Shown one piece after another: positions 1 to 5,827 of a stretch of 7,703 bases of DNA. Positions within the stretch are counted from its first letter, which is position 1. Every line of letters starts with the position of its first letter. A program made the translations under genes and the position numbers. Under the pieces are notes generated by a model. The model saw only the letters and a program-made list of their open reading frames with translations. It made no database searches and was not told the DNA's origin. This DNA is from Actinomycetota bacterium (GTDB lineage: Bacteria; Actinomycetota; Thermoleophilia; Gaiellales; Gaiellaceae), in assembly GCA_013696595.1 (NCBI GenBank), contig JACCYG010000120.1, positions 1-7,703 of the forward strand. The letters are read 5' to 3'.

Positions 1-611
1 TGGGCAACCTCGCGCTTCCGCCCGAGGGGCGCGCGTCCCAGGTGAGCGTCAAGGCCGCGGTTTTCCCGTTCGCGCGCTTTCCCGGCGCCGACCCGGTGCT
101 CGGCCCCGAGATGCGCTCGACCGGCGAAGTGATGGCGAGTGCCGACGATTTCCCCACGGCCTTCGCGAAAGCGGAGCGTGCTGCGGGCCGGCCGCTCCCG
201 GCGAGCGGCCGTGCGTTTCTCTCGGTGCGGGACCGCGACAAGCCCGCAGCTCAGACGCTTGCGCGGAGGCTCGTGGCGCTCGGGTTCGGCCTCTACGCAA
301 CCGGGGGCACGGCCGCCGCGCTCGCGGCCGCCGGTACCGCGGTCACGCGCGTCCGGAAGGTCTCGGAGGACCAAGATGGCGCCACGGTCGTCGATCTCAT
401 TCGCCGGGGCCAATGCGACCTGGTCATCAACACCCCGGCGGGAAGCGGGGCCCGCTCGGACGGCTACCTGATCCGTGAGGCCGCGCTCGTCGCCCGAGTC
501 CCGTGCGCCACGACGATCGCGGGTGCGGCGGCTGCCGTGACGGCGATCGGAGAAGCGCGTCACGCGGAAACTCTCTCCCTCCAGGAGCGCGTTGCAGCGG
601 GAAGCGCTTAG
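1..611 (+). CDS. carB: Carbamoyl-phosphate synthase large subunit, C-terminal part (5' truncated by window)
   Basis: This is the end of the large subunit that makes carbamoyl phosphate from bicarbonate, ammonia (from CarA) and two ATP, for pyrimidines and arginine. The frame is open from nt 3 at the window edge and stops at TAG 609-611, so only about the last 200 of roughly 1070 residues are present. The conserved end of the second ATP-grasp half is seen (FPFARFPGADPVLGPEMRST around nt 66-125, then GEVM). It is followed by the MGS-like allosteric domain from about nt 220 (LSVRDRDK, ATGGT at nt 297-311, VINTPAG near nt 423-443), where nucleotides such as UMP bind in E. coli CarB. The last 20 nt overlap pyrK, and the pyrK Shine-Dalgarno lies inside this gene. 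The family assignment is secure; the allosteric ligand is not read from sequence. Confidence 0.97.
   Translation, partial: GNLALPPEGRASQVSVKAAVFPFARFPGADPVLGPEMRSTGEVMASADDFPTAFAKAERAAGRPLPASGRAFLSVRDRDKPAAQTLARRLVALGFGLYATGGTAAALAAAGTAVTRVRKVSEDQDGATVVDLIRRGQCDLVINTPAGSGARSDGYLIREAALVARVPCATTIAGAAAAVTAIGEARHAETLSLQERVAAGSA
583..594 (+). promoter_or_regulatory. Shine-Dalgarno and TTG start of pyrK
   Basis: AGGAG at 583-587 stands 4 nt before a TTG at 592. It supports the TTG start inside the carB coding region and implies translational coupling of pyrK to carB. Confidence 0.7.
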
Positions 612-1290
612 AGTCCTCGCGTCGGAGCCCGTCGGGCCGTACCGGCTCCTCCGCCTCGCCCGCGGCCGCCTGGATCCCGGGATGCCCGGCCAGTTCTTCA
701 TGCTCTCCCCGCCGGGCCACCTGCTGCCGCGGCCGATGAGCCTGTGCCTGGCGCCGCCGCGCGAGCTCGTCTTCCTGATCGATCCCGTCGGAAAGGGCAC
801 GCGAGCACTCGCGGAGGCCGAGCCGGGCGAGACCATGACCGTTCTCGGCCCGCTCGGAAACGGTTACTGCCTACGCGTGGAGAAACCGCTCCTCGTCGGC
901 GGGGGGATCGGCGTCGCCCCGTTTCCGTATCTCTCGCACGCTCTCGGAGAGCCTCCCGCGCTGCTGGGGTTTCGCACGGCGCACCATGCGGCGGCAGCGG
1001 CGCTCGTGCCGAACGCGGAAGTTGTGCTCGATCCGACGCTCGTGACGGACGTCATGCCAAGCGACTACGACGTCTTCGCCTGCGGCCCAGAACCGATGCT
1101 CTGGGCCGTCGCGCGCCGCGCCCCGGACGCGCAACTCGCCTGGGAGGCGCCGATGGCGTGCGGATTCGGGGCCTGCTACGGCTGCGCGGTCGAGATCGGC
1201 GGCGAGCTCCGCCGCCTGTGCGTCGAGGGACCGATTCTCGAGCTCAAGGCCTCACGCTGGAGAAAAGTCAGGCGACGGGAGGCGGCGTGA
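592..1290 (+). CDS. pyrK: Dihydroorotate dehydrogenase electron-transfer subunit PyrK
   Basis: PyrK carries FAD and a [2Fe-2S] cluster and passes electrons from dihydroorotate oxidation in PyrD (FMN) to NAD+, forming the cytosolic PyrD2-PyrK2 complex of class 1B enzymes. The 232-residue product has a ferredoxin-reductase-like layout: FAD-binding RPMS at 47-50, the NAD-domain glycine loop GGGIGVAP at 103-110, and ACGPEPML at 163-170. It ends with the cysteine set C190-x4-C195-x2-C198-x11-C210 that ligates the 2Fe-2S cluster in this family. It is slightly shorter than the roughly 255-260 residues of the B. subtilis and L. lactis proteins. The TTG start is chosen for its AGGAG and its position just before the first beta-strand. 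It overlaps carB by 20 nt and pyrD by 4 nt (GTGA), so the subunits should be made together. Confidence 0.95.
   Translation: MQREALRVLASEPVGPYRLLRLARGRLDPGMPGQFFMLSPPGHLLPRPMSLCLAPPRELVFLIDPVGKGTRALAEAEPGETMTVLGPLGNGYCLRVEKPLLVGGGIGVAPFPYLSHALGEPPALLGFRTAHHAAAAALVPNAEVVLDPTLVTDVMPSDYDVFACGPEPMLWAVARRAPDAQLAWEAPMACGFGACYGCAVEIGGELRRLCVEGPILELKASRWRKVRRREAA
1277..1289 (+). promoter_or_regulatory. Shine-Dalgarno and GTG start of pyrD
   Basis: GGGAGG at 1277-1282 precedes GTG at 1287-1289 by 4 nt. The GTG shares bases with the pyrK stop TGA (1288-1290), a classic coupled start. It settles which in-frame start to use in an open frame that extends far upstream through pyrK. Confidence 0.7.
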
Positions 1291-2180
1291 TCCTGAATGC
1301 ATCGGGTTGTCTCGACGCCCTTGCGGCACCCGACGTGGCCCGTAGGCTCGACGCGTTCGTGACGAAGACCGTCACGCCGCTGCCGCGTGAAGGCAACGCG
1401 CCGGTTCGGATCGCCGAAACGGACGCGGGGATGCTGAACTCGATCGGCCTCGCGAATCCGGGCATCGATCGTTTTCTCGCGGCCACCCTCCCGCGCCTCG
1501 CCGAGCTCGCGATTCGGCTCTGGGTCTCCGTCGGCGGATTTGCGACGGACGACTACGCCGACCTATGCCGCAGGCTCGACGAGCGAGACGAGGTCCAGGT
1601 GATCGAGCTCAACCTTTCCTGTCCGAACGTAGAGGGACCGGAGGAAACCGTCGTCGACATCGTCACCGCGGCGCGCGCGTCGACCGGCAAGCCGCTGTTC
1701 GCGAAACTCTCCGCAGCCGTGCCCGATGTCGCGGCGACGGCTACGGCTGCCGCGGAGGCGGGCGCCGACGGATTGTCGCTCGTGAACACGATTCGAGGTC
1801 TCGCGCTCGACGAGCGCACGCTCGCGCCGACGCTCGCGACGGCGACGGGCGGCTACTCCGGCCCTGCGCTTCGGCCCATCGCGCTCGCGGCCGTCTTTGC
1901 TGCGTATCGCGCGACGGGCCTGCCGATCGTGGGCATGGGCGGTGTCGAAACGGGCCGTCACGCGCTCGAGCTGATCGCAGCCGGGGCGTCGGCATGCGCG
2001 CTCGGAACCGTGTTGTTCGCCGATCCCCGCGCACCGGGTCGGGTACGGACCGAGCTCGCCGCGGAGTCCCGCACGCACGGGTTCGAGACGCCGCTGGCGG
2101 CCCGTGGAGCTTCGCACACGATCGTCAGCAGCCTGTTGTCGGATAAGACGAAAAAGCCTGCAATCGCGTCGGAAATGTGA
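1287..2180 (+). CDS. pyrD: Dihydroorotate dehydrogenase, class 1B catalytic subunit PyrD
   Basis: This FMN enzyme oxidises dihydroorotate to orotate in pyrimidine synthesis and hands the electrons to PyrK. From the GTG start it has 297 residues. Visible motifs are NASG at 4-7, the FMN-contacting VTKTVTP around K27, the substrate loop AGMLNSIGL at 47-55, and ELNLSCPN at 107-114. C112 in the last is the active-site base typical of class 1 enzymes (class 2 uses Ser). Further motifs are K140, LVNTIRG at 165-171, GGYSGP at 188-193, GMGG at 216-219, and the phosphate-binding end ALGT at 238-241. The N-terminus is short: it begins almost at the ASG motif, about 15 residues later than B. subtilis PyrD. 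About 20 residues follow the usual C-terminal GASH-like end. The neighbouring pyrK confirms class 1B. Confidence 0.95.
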   Translation: MILNASGCLDALAAPDVARRLDAFVTKTVTPLPREGNAPVRIAETDAGMLNSIGLANPGIDRFLAATLPRLAELAIRLWVSVGGFATDDYADLCRRLDERDEVQVIELNLSCPNVEGPEETVVDIVTAARASTGKPLFAKLSAAVPDVAATATAAAEAGADGLSLVNTIRGLALDERTLAPTLATATGGYSGPALRPIALAAVFAAYRATGLPIVGMGGVETGRHALELIAAGASACALGTVLFADPRAPGRVRTELAAESRTHGFETPLAARGASHTIVSSLLSDKTKKPAIASEM

Positions 2181-2183
2181 AGC

Positions 2184-2211
2184 TTGCGCGCGACGCGCGC
2201 GGTGCTAGAAT
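2184..2211 (+). promoter_or_regulatory. Probable mihF promoter (leaderless)
   Basis: A TTGCGC (-35-like, 2184-2189) is followed after 16 bp by TAGAAT (2206-2211), a good housekeeping -10. Only 8 nt separate the -10 from the ATG at 2220, so transcription would start at or next to the A of the start codon. No Shine-Dalgarno is present, which fits a leaderless mRNA. The spacer contains the dyad GCGCGCG-A-CGCGCGC (2186-2200). The promoter begins 3 nt after the pyrD stop. Confidence 0.6.
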
Positions 2212-2219
2212 CGCGCGCC

Positions 2220-2549
2220 ATGCAAGCGTCGCGTACGCAAGTGCAAGCGCCTCTCCGTTCCCTCGACCAGCGGATGGAAGCGCTGCGAAGAGCGAATGAG
2301 ATCCGCGTACGCAGGGCGCAGTTGAAGAAGGACTTAAAGGCCGGCTCGGCCCACGTCGAGACGATTCTGCGCGACCCGCCCGACTACGTCGAGACCGCCA
2401 AGGTGATAGACATTTTGATGGCGGTGCCGAAGTTCGGGCGCGTCAAAGCCGCTCGGTTCCTGAACCAGTGTCGGATCAGCCAGTCGAAGACTGTGGGCGG
2501 CCTCTCCGAGCGGCAGCGGACGGAACTCGTCGGTCTCCTGCGCCGCTGA
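2220..2549 (+). CDS. mihF: Integration host factor, actinobacterial type (mIHF)
   Basis: This small nucleoid-associated DNA-binding protein is specific to Actinomycetota; mycobacterial mIHF bends and compacts DNA and stimulates phage integrase. The 109-residue product matches the family in length and plan: a basic N-terminal helix (about 15-42, rich in Arg/Lys), then LMAVPKFGRVKAARFLNQCR at 66-85. This corresponds to the ALPKVGKVKAQEIM region of M. tuberculosis mIHF and holds the helix-two-turn-helix DNA contact. It ends with GLSERQRTELVGLL at 94-107. The ATG at 2220 is preferred over an upstream TTG at 2184 because the TTG lies in the -35 and because family members start here. Its position before gmk-rpoZ-coaBC is conserved across actinobacteria. 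Its 3' end overlaps the gmk frame. Confidence 0.93.
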   Translation: MQASRTQVQAPLRSLDQRMEALRRANEIRVRRAQLKKDLKAGSAHVETILRDPPDYVETAKVIDILMAVPKFGRVKAARFLNQCRISQSKTVGGLSERQRTELVGLLRR

Positions 2550-3139
2550 GCCGCCGGGCGCGGATCTTCGTCGTCACCGGTCCATCTGGGGCCGGCAAGG
2601 GCACGCTTATCAAGAAGCTCGCCGGGCGTCGCACGGACCTCGAGGTCGCGGTGTCGGCGACGACGAGACCGAAGCGCGAAGGGGAAGAAGAGGGGCGGGA
2701 CTACTACTTCCTCGACGAAGCCGAGTTTCTCGCGCGCGTCGGCCGCGGCGAGTTCCTCGAGCACGTCGAGTACGTCTCGGGCCACCGGTACGGGACGCTT
2801 CGCTCCGAGGTCGAGCGGATCCTCCACCACGGGCGGAACTGCATTCTCGAGCTCGAGACTCAGGGGGCCCGCCGGGTGAAGAGCGACCTGCCGGAAAGCA
2901 TCACCATCTTCGTCGAAGCACCCTCGTACGAGGAGCTCGACCGCCGCCTGCGCGCGCGCGCGACGGAGAGCACCGGTGAGATCGAGGAGCGCCTCGAGCT
3001 TGCGCGGCGTCAGACGGCCGAGGCGCCCAACTTCGATTACCGCGTGGTGAACGCCGATCTCGAAAGCGCGGTCGCCGAGCTCGCCCGCCTGATCGAAGGC
3101 GTCCTCGCCGCGCGGTCGGAGACGTCTGCTCGGAGCTAG
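2468..3139 (+). CDS. gmk: Guanylate kinase
   Basis: Cytosolic kinase converting GMP (and dGMP) plus ATP to GDP. Numbered from GTG 2468 (223 aa), it shows the P-loop GPSGAGKGT at 38-46 and the GMP-binding stretch SATTRPKREGEEEGRDYYF at 63-81. ELETQGA at 128-134 replaces the usual DxDxQGA, and the lid arginine region RLRARATES lies near 160-168. The start is uncertain. GTG 2468 is the only standard start codon shortly upstream of the P-loop, but it has no Shine-Dalgarno and overlaps mihF by 82 nt. A CTG at 2546 overlapping the mihF TGA (CTGA) would give a 197-residue protein beginning MSRRARIFVVTG, exactly where family members begin. The 26-residue extra tail looks like out-of-frame mihF sequence, so I suspect the shorter form. 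The function is secure. Confidence 0.93.
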   Translation: MSDQPVEDCGRPLRAAADGTRRSPAPLSRRARIFVVTGPSGAGKGTLIKKLAGRRTDLEVAVSATTRPKREGEEEGRDYYFLDEAEFLARVGRGEFLEHVEYVSGHRYGTLRSEVERILHHGRNCILELETQGARRVKSDLPESITIFVEAPSYEELDRRLRARATESTGEIEERLELARRQTAEAPNFDYRVVNADLESAVAELARLIEGVLAARSETSARS

Positions 3140-3177
3140 CGAAGCCGCGTGCTCGCCGGGCGTCTGAGCGCTGCGGG

Positions 3178-3195
3178 TAGACTGTTCGGGACATG
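3178..3195 (+). promoter_or_regulatory. Probable -10 and leaderless start of rpoZ
   Basis: TAGACT at 3178-3183 stands 9 nt before the rpoZ ATG (3193-3195), the same geometry as at mihF. No Shine-Dalgarno and no clear -35 are visible. AGACTGTTCGG (3179-3189) recurs identically at the coaBC start. Confidence 0.5.
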
Positions 3196-3423
3196 ATCCA
3201 ACCACGCGTCGACGAACTGCTCGAACACGCCGATTCTCGCTACGGGCTCGTAATCGCCGGAGCGAAGCGGGCGAGGCAGATCAACAACTACCACCACCAG
3301 CTCGGCGAGGGCACGTTCGAGGACTTCCCGCCGCCCCTCGTCCAGTCGCGCTCCAAGAACTACCTCACGATCGCCCTCGAGGAGATCGCCGAGGGCAAGA
3401 TCAAGGTCGAGTACCCGCGCTAG
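3193..3423 (+). CDS. rpoZ: DNA-directed RNA polymerase omega subunit
   Basis: Small subunit that wraps the C-terminal tail of beta-prime and helps assemble RNA polymerase. The 76-residue product has the omega signature: DSRYGLVIAGAKRARQINNY at 14-33, a short acidic/proline loop (EDFPPPLVQ, 43-51), and SKNYLTIALEEIAEGKI at 54-70. The length is short, typical of actinobacterial forms without long extensions. It lies 53 nt after gmk with its own -10-like sequence, in the conserved gmk-rpoZ-coaBC order. The TAG stop sits in the middle of a 16-bp palindrome (3414-3429). Confidence 0.96.
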   Translation: MIQPRVDELLEHADSRYGLVIAGAKRARQINNYHHQLGEGTFEDFPPPLVQSRSKNYLTIALEEIAEGKIKVEYPR

Positions 3424-3435
3424 CGCGGGCCTTCT
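3414..3435 (+). terminator. Palindrome across the rpoZ stop codon, possible terminator
   Basis: CCCGCGCTAGCGCGGG (3414-3429) is a perfect 16-bp inverted repeat that can form a 6-bp stem with a CTAG loop. The rpoZ TAG is at its centre. It is followed by CCTTCT, only a weak U-tract, so termination is plausible but not certain. Confidence 0.45.
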
Positions 3436-3677
3436 GAGCTGCGTGTCGCCGTCCGCTCGGGCGGCTAGTTGCTGCTGTCTCGTCATACGACGGCACACAC
3501 GCGCGCGCTTTTTCGCAGTACGCTGATGCGTGAGCAGGGGGGCGGGTCGGGACCCGCATTACCCGCGTGCGGGAGATGGTGGCCAGTTTTGGCGCGGTCT
3601 CGCCTTCAGTCAATCACCACGGATCCGGCGCTCACCAAGGGCGGGGGACCGTCAGCCTGCGACAATGAGACTGTTCG
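3424..3677. other. 254-nt structured intergenic region between rpoZ and coaBC
   Basis: No gene, tRNA or known riboswitch was recognised, and short open frames here lack family-like or codon-bias support. Besides the palindrome at its start it holds a 7-bp stem at 3448-3454/3459-3465 (loop GCTC, one G-T wobble) followed by TAGTTGCTG. It also holds CGCGCGCGCTTTTT near 3500-3513, the stem GCGGGT (3542-3547)/ACCCGC (3552-3557), and CCCGC/GCGGG at 3562-3573. A second ACCCGC at 3561-3566 could pair with the same GCGGGT, so two folds compete. The last 20 nt look like a promoter for coaBC. Confidence 0.5.
3448..3474 (+). terminator. Possible second hairpin terminator after rpoZ
   Basis: Arms 3448-3454 and 3459-3465 form a 7-bp GC-rich stem with a 4-nt loop, followed by TAGTTGCTG. 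The U-rich run is poor; it could act in tandem with the palindrome at the rpoZ stop. Confidence 0.3.
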
Positions 3678-3680
3678 GTG
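3661..3680 (+). promoter_or_regulatory. Probable -10 region and leaderless or short-leader start of coaBC
   Basis: GACAAT (3661-3666) is a fair -10 hexamer 11 nt before the GTG start at 3678. Alternatively, the overlapping AGACTGTTCGG (3668-3678), identical to the rpoZ start box, marks the promoter. No Shine-Dalgarno precedes the GTG, which fits a leaderless or near-leaderless message. No convincing -35 is visible. Confidence 0.4.
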
Positions 3681-4850
3681 ACTGAGGAACCAGCCAAGAA
3701 GATCCTGCTCGGGGTGACGGGAAGCATCGCCGCCTACAAGGCGTGCGAGCTCGTCCGGCTCTTCGTCAAGGACGGGCACGAGGTCACGCCGCTCCTGACG
3801 CACGACGCTGAGCGGTTCGTCACGGCCCACACCTTCGAGGCGCTCGCGCGCCGGGAGGCCGCGCGCGAGCTCTTTCCGCATCTGATGGAAGCCGATCTGC
3901 TCGTTCTCGCGCCGCTCTCCGCGAACACGCTTGCAAAGCTCGCGCAGGGCCTCGCCGACAACGTGCTTACCCAGACCATGCTCGCCTACCGAGGGCCTGT
4001 CGTGGCGGCGCCCGCAATGAACGCCCGCATGTGGGACCACCCCGCGACGAAGGAGAACACGGCTCGCCTTCGAGAACGTGGCGTCGAGCTCGTGGGCCCC
4101 GAAACGGGCGAGCTCGCCGAGGGTGAGCTCGGCCCGGGTCGCATGAGCGAGCCGAACGAGATTTATGCGCGATGCCTTGCCGCCCTCGCTCGCGGATCCG
4201 AGCTGCGGGAGAAGAGGGTGCTCGTGACGGCAGGCGGCACACGGGAGCCGCTCGACTCCGTCCGCTTCATCGGCAATCGATCGAGCGGGAAGATGGGCGT
4301 GGCGCTCGCCGAGGAGGCTGCACGCCGCGGGGCCGAGGTCACGCTCCTCTACGCAAACGGCTCCGTTCCGCCTCCGGCTGGCATCGAGGTGGTCGCGACG
4401 CCGACGGCCGCAGATCTCGCGCGCGAGACGCTCGCCCGCGCGGACGCGGACGTCGTCCTCATGGCCGCGGCGGTCGCGGATTACCGGCCGAGTGAACCGA
4501 TTAGCGGCAAGCGCCCGAAGGAACGAGAGCCGTGGACCGTCACGCTGGACCCGACGGACGACATTCTCGCCGAGCTCGGCCGGCGGCGGACGGACGGACA
4601 GATCCTCGTCGGCTTCGCGGCGGACGAAGGCGAGCGCGGCCTCGAGCGCGCGCGAGAGAAGCTCGCAGCCAAGCGAGGAACCTTGTTCGTCTTCAACGAC
4701 GTATCACAAGATGACATCGGATTCGACGCGAACCAAAACGAGGTTGTTCTCGTCTCATCCACCGGAGAACGGAAAATCGCCAAGCGAGACAAGCGTGAGG
4801 TCGCGGTGGCTATCCTCGACGAGGTCGCGACCCTGCTGAGAGGAGACTGA
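3678..4850 (+). CDS. coaBC: Bifunctional phosphopantothenoylcysteine synthetase/decarboxylase
   Basis: Two-domain enzyme of CoA synthesis: CoaB joins cysteine to 4'-phosphopantothenate using CTP, and CoaC (FMN) decarboxylates the product to 4'-phosphopantetheine. The 390-residue length is normal. CoaC occupies about 1-172: GVTGSIAAYK at 12-21, the catalytic His candidate H68 (PHLMEAD), APLSANT at 78-84, PAMN at 112-115, and the flap ending GPGRM at 152-156. At the position of E. coli Cys158 there is E148 (LAEGELGPGRM). CoaB occupies about 178-388: VTAGGTREPLDSVRFIGNRS with N200 (equivalent to E. coli N210), SSGKMG at 202-207, AAAVADYRPSE at 263-273, the GKRPKERE lysine region at 277-284, and FNDVSQDDIGF at 339-349. 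GTG 3678 directly precedes the first beta-strand. moxR follows after 2 nt, with its Shine-Dalgarno inside coaBC. Confidence 0.96.
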   Translation: MTEEPAKKILLGVTGSIAAYKACELVRLFVKDGHEVTPLLTHDAERFVTAHTFEALARREAARELFPHLMEADLLVLAPLSANTLAKLAQGLADNVLTQTMLAYRGPVVAAPAMNARMWDHPATKENTARLRERGVELVGPETGELAEGELGPGRMSEPNEIYARCLAALARGSELREKRVLVTAGGTREPLDSVRFIGNRSSGKMGVALAEEAARRGAEVTLLYANGSVPPPAGIEVVATPTAADLARETLARADADVVLMAAAVADYRPSEPISGKRPKEREPWTVTLDPTDDILAELGRRRTDGQILVGFAADEGERGLERAREKLAAKRGTLFVFNDVSQDDIGFDANQNEVVLVSSTGERKIAKRDKREVAVAILDEVATLLRGD

Positions 4851-4855
4851 GCATG
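4841..4855 (+). promoter_or_regulatory. Shine-Dalgarno of moxR within the coaBC end
   Basis: AGGAG (4841-4845) lies 7 nt before ATG 4853, inside the last codons of coaBC. It is the best ribosome binding site in the window and couples moxR to coaBC on one transcript. Confidence 0.75.
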
Positions 4856-5827
4856 GACGAGACGCTCGCGGGCGTCGAGGAGCCCCTTCGAACGACTCGG
4901 TCCGCCGATCTCGCTCGACGTGTCGTCACGAACCTCCGGCAGGTGATGCACGCGCCGGACGAGACACTCGAGCTCGCCGTTCTCTGCCTCTTCAGCGAGG
5001 GCCACCTGATTATCGAAGACCTTCCCGGCGTGGGCAAGACGACGCTGGCCAAGGCGCTCGCGCGCTCGGTGGACCTCTCATTCTCCCGCATCCAGTTCAC
5101 GCCTGACCTTCTGCCCTCGGACGTCACCGGGGTGAACGTCTTCAACCAGCGGTCACACGAGTTCGAGTTTCGTCCCGGCCCCGTCTTCGCGAACGTCCTG
5201 CTCGTGGACGAGATCAACCGAACGTCGCCGAAGACCCAGGCGGCGCTCCTCGAGTGCATGCAGGAAGGCCAGGTGACGATCGACGGTGTGTCATATCAGC
5301 TCGCCCCGCCGTTCATGGTGATGGCGACGCAGAACCCGATCGAGTACGAGGGAACGTATCCACTTCCCGAGGCGCAGCTCGACCGCTTCACGATGCGGAT
5401 CGCGATCGGCTACCCGCCCCTCGCCGCCGAGGTCCAGATGCTGACCGAGCAAACGACGACCATGCCGCTCGAGTCGCTGACGCCCGTCGCGAGCACACAG
5501 GAGGTGCTCGCCGCGATCGCCGACGCACGGCGCGTCTATGTCGAGGACAGCGTGCAGCGCTACGTCGTCGCGCTCCTGCGCCAGACGCGCGGTGACGGGC
5601 GGCTTCATCTGGGCGCGAGCCCACGCGCCGGCATCAACCTCCTTCGCGTAGCGAAAGCACGCGCGCTCGTCGCCGGACGCGATTACATCGTTCCGGACGA
5701 CGTCAAGACGGTCGCGCCTGCGGTGCTCGCGCACCGGCTGATCCTCGCTCCCGAAGCGCGCTCCGCCGGGCTCTCCGATGCCGATCTCGTGCGCGACGTC
5801 GTCGAGCACACGCCGGTGCCCGTGTAG
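4853..5827 (+). CDS. MoxR-family AAA+ ATPase
   Basis: ATPase of the AAA_3/MoxR family, thought to act as a chaperone-like partner of VWA/DUF58 proteins; its substrate here is unknown. The 324-residue length is typical. Visible elements are Walker A (DLPGVGKTT, 56-64), Walker B LLVDEINR at 116-123 with D119/E120, and sensor 1 ATQNP at 158-162. PLPEAQLDRF follows at 170-179 with the family arginine, and then sensor 2 GASPRA at 254-259 in the C-terminal lid. All catalytic residues are present, so it should be active. It is soluble, with no membrane segment. It starts 2 nt after coaBC and is followed by DUF58 and TgpA-like genes, the standard cassette. Its TAG stop coincides with the first bases of a palindromic repeat (5824-5847), so the final residues may be repeat-derived. 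Confidence 0.95.
   Translation: MDETLAGVEEPLRTTRSADLARRVVTNLRQVMHAPDETLELAVLCLFSEGHLIIEDLPGVGKTTLAKALARSVDLSFSRIQFTPDLLPSDVTGVNVFNQRSHEFEFRPGPVFANVLLVDEINRTSPKTQAALLECMQEGQVTIDGVSYQLAPPFMVMATQNPIEYEGTYPLPEAQLDRFTMRIAIGYPPLAAEVQMLTEQTTTMPLESLTPVASTQEVLAAIADARRVYVEDSVQRYVVALLRQTRGDGRLHLGASPRAGINLLRVAKARALVAGRDYIVPDDVKTVAPAVLAHRLILAPEARSAGLSDADLVRDVVEHTPVPV

Noticed and set aside
744..1286. Upstream extension of the pyrD frame through pyrK
   Set aside because: The translation is Arg-rich shadow of pyrK; PyrD homology starts only near 1287, where a Shine-Dalgarno and coupled GTG exist.
2384..3205. Minus-strand open frame opposite gmk (273 codons)
   Set aside because: Covers gmk, whose motifs are clear; the translation is compositionally odd and has no recognisable domain.
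3540..3575. tRNA-like arms (GGGTCGGGACCC) in the gap
   Set aside because: The T-loop sequence is not GTTCRA-like, and no acceptor stem or anticodon arm can be drawn around it.
3469..3681. 70-codon + strand open frame in the rpoZ-coaBC gap
   Set aside because: No Shine-Dalgarno, no family resemblance, and it runs into the coaBC start; the sequence is better explained by stems and a promoter.
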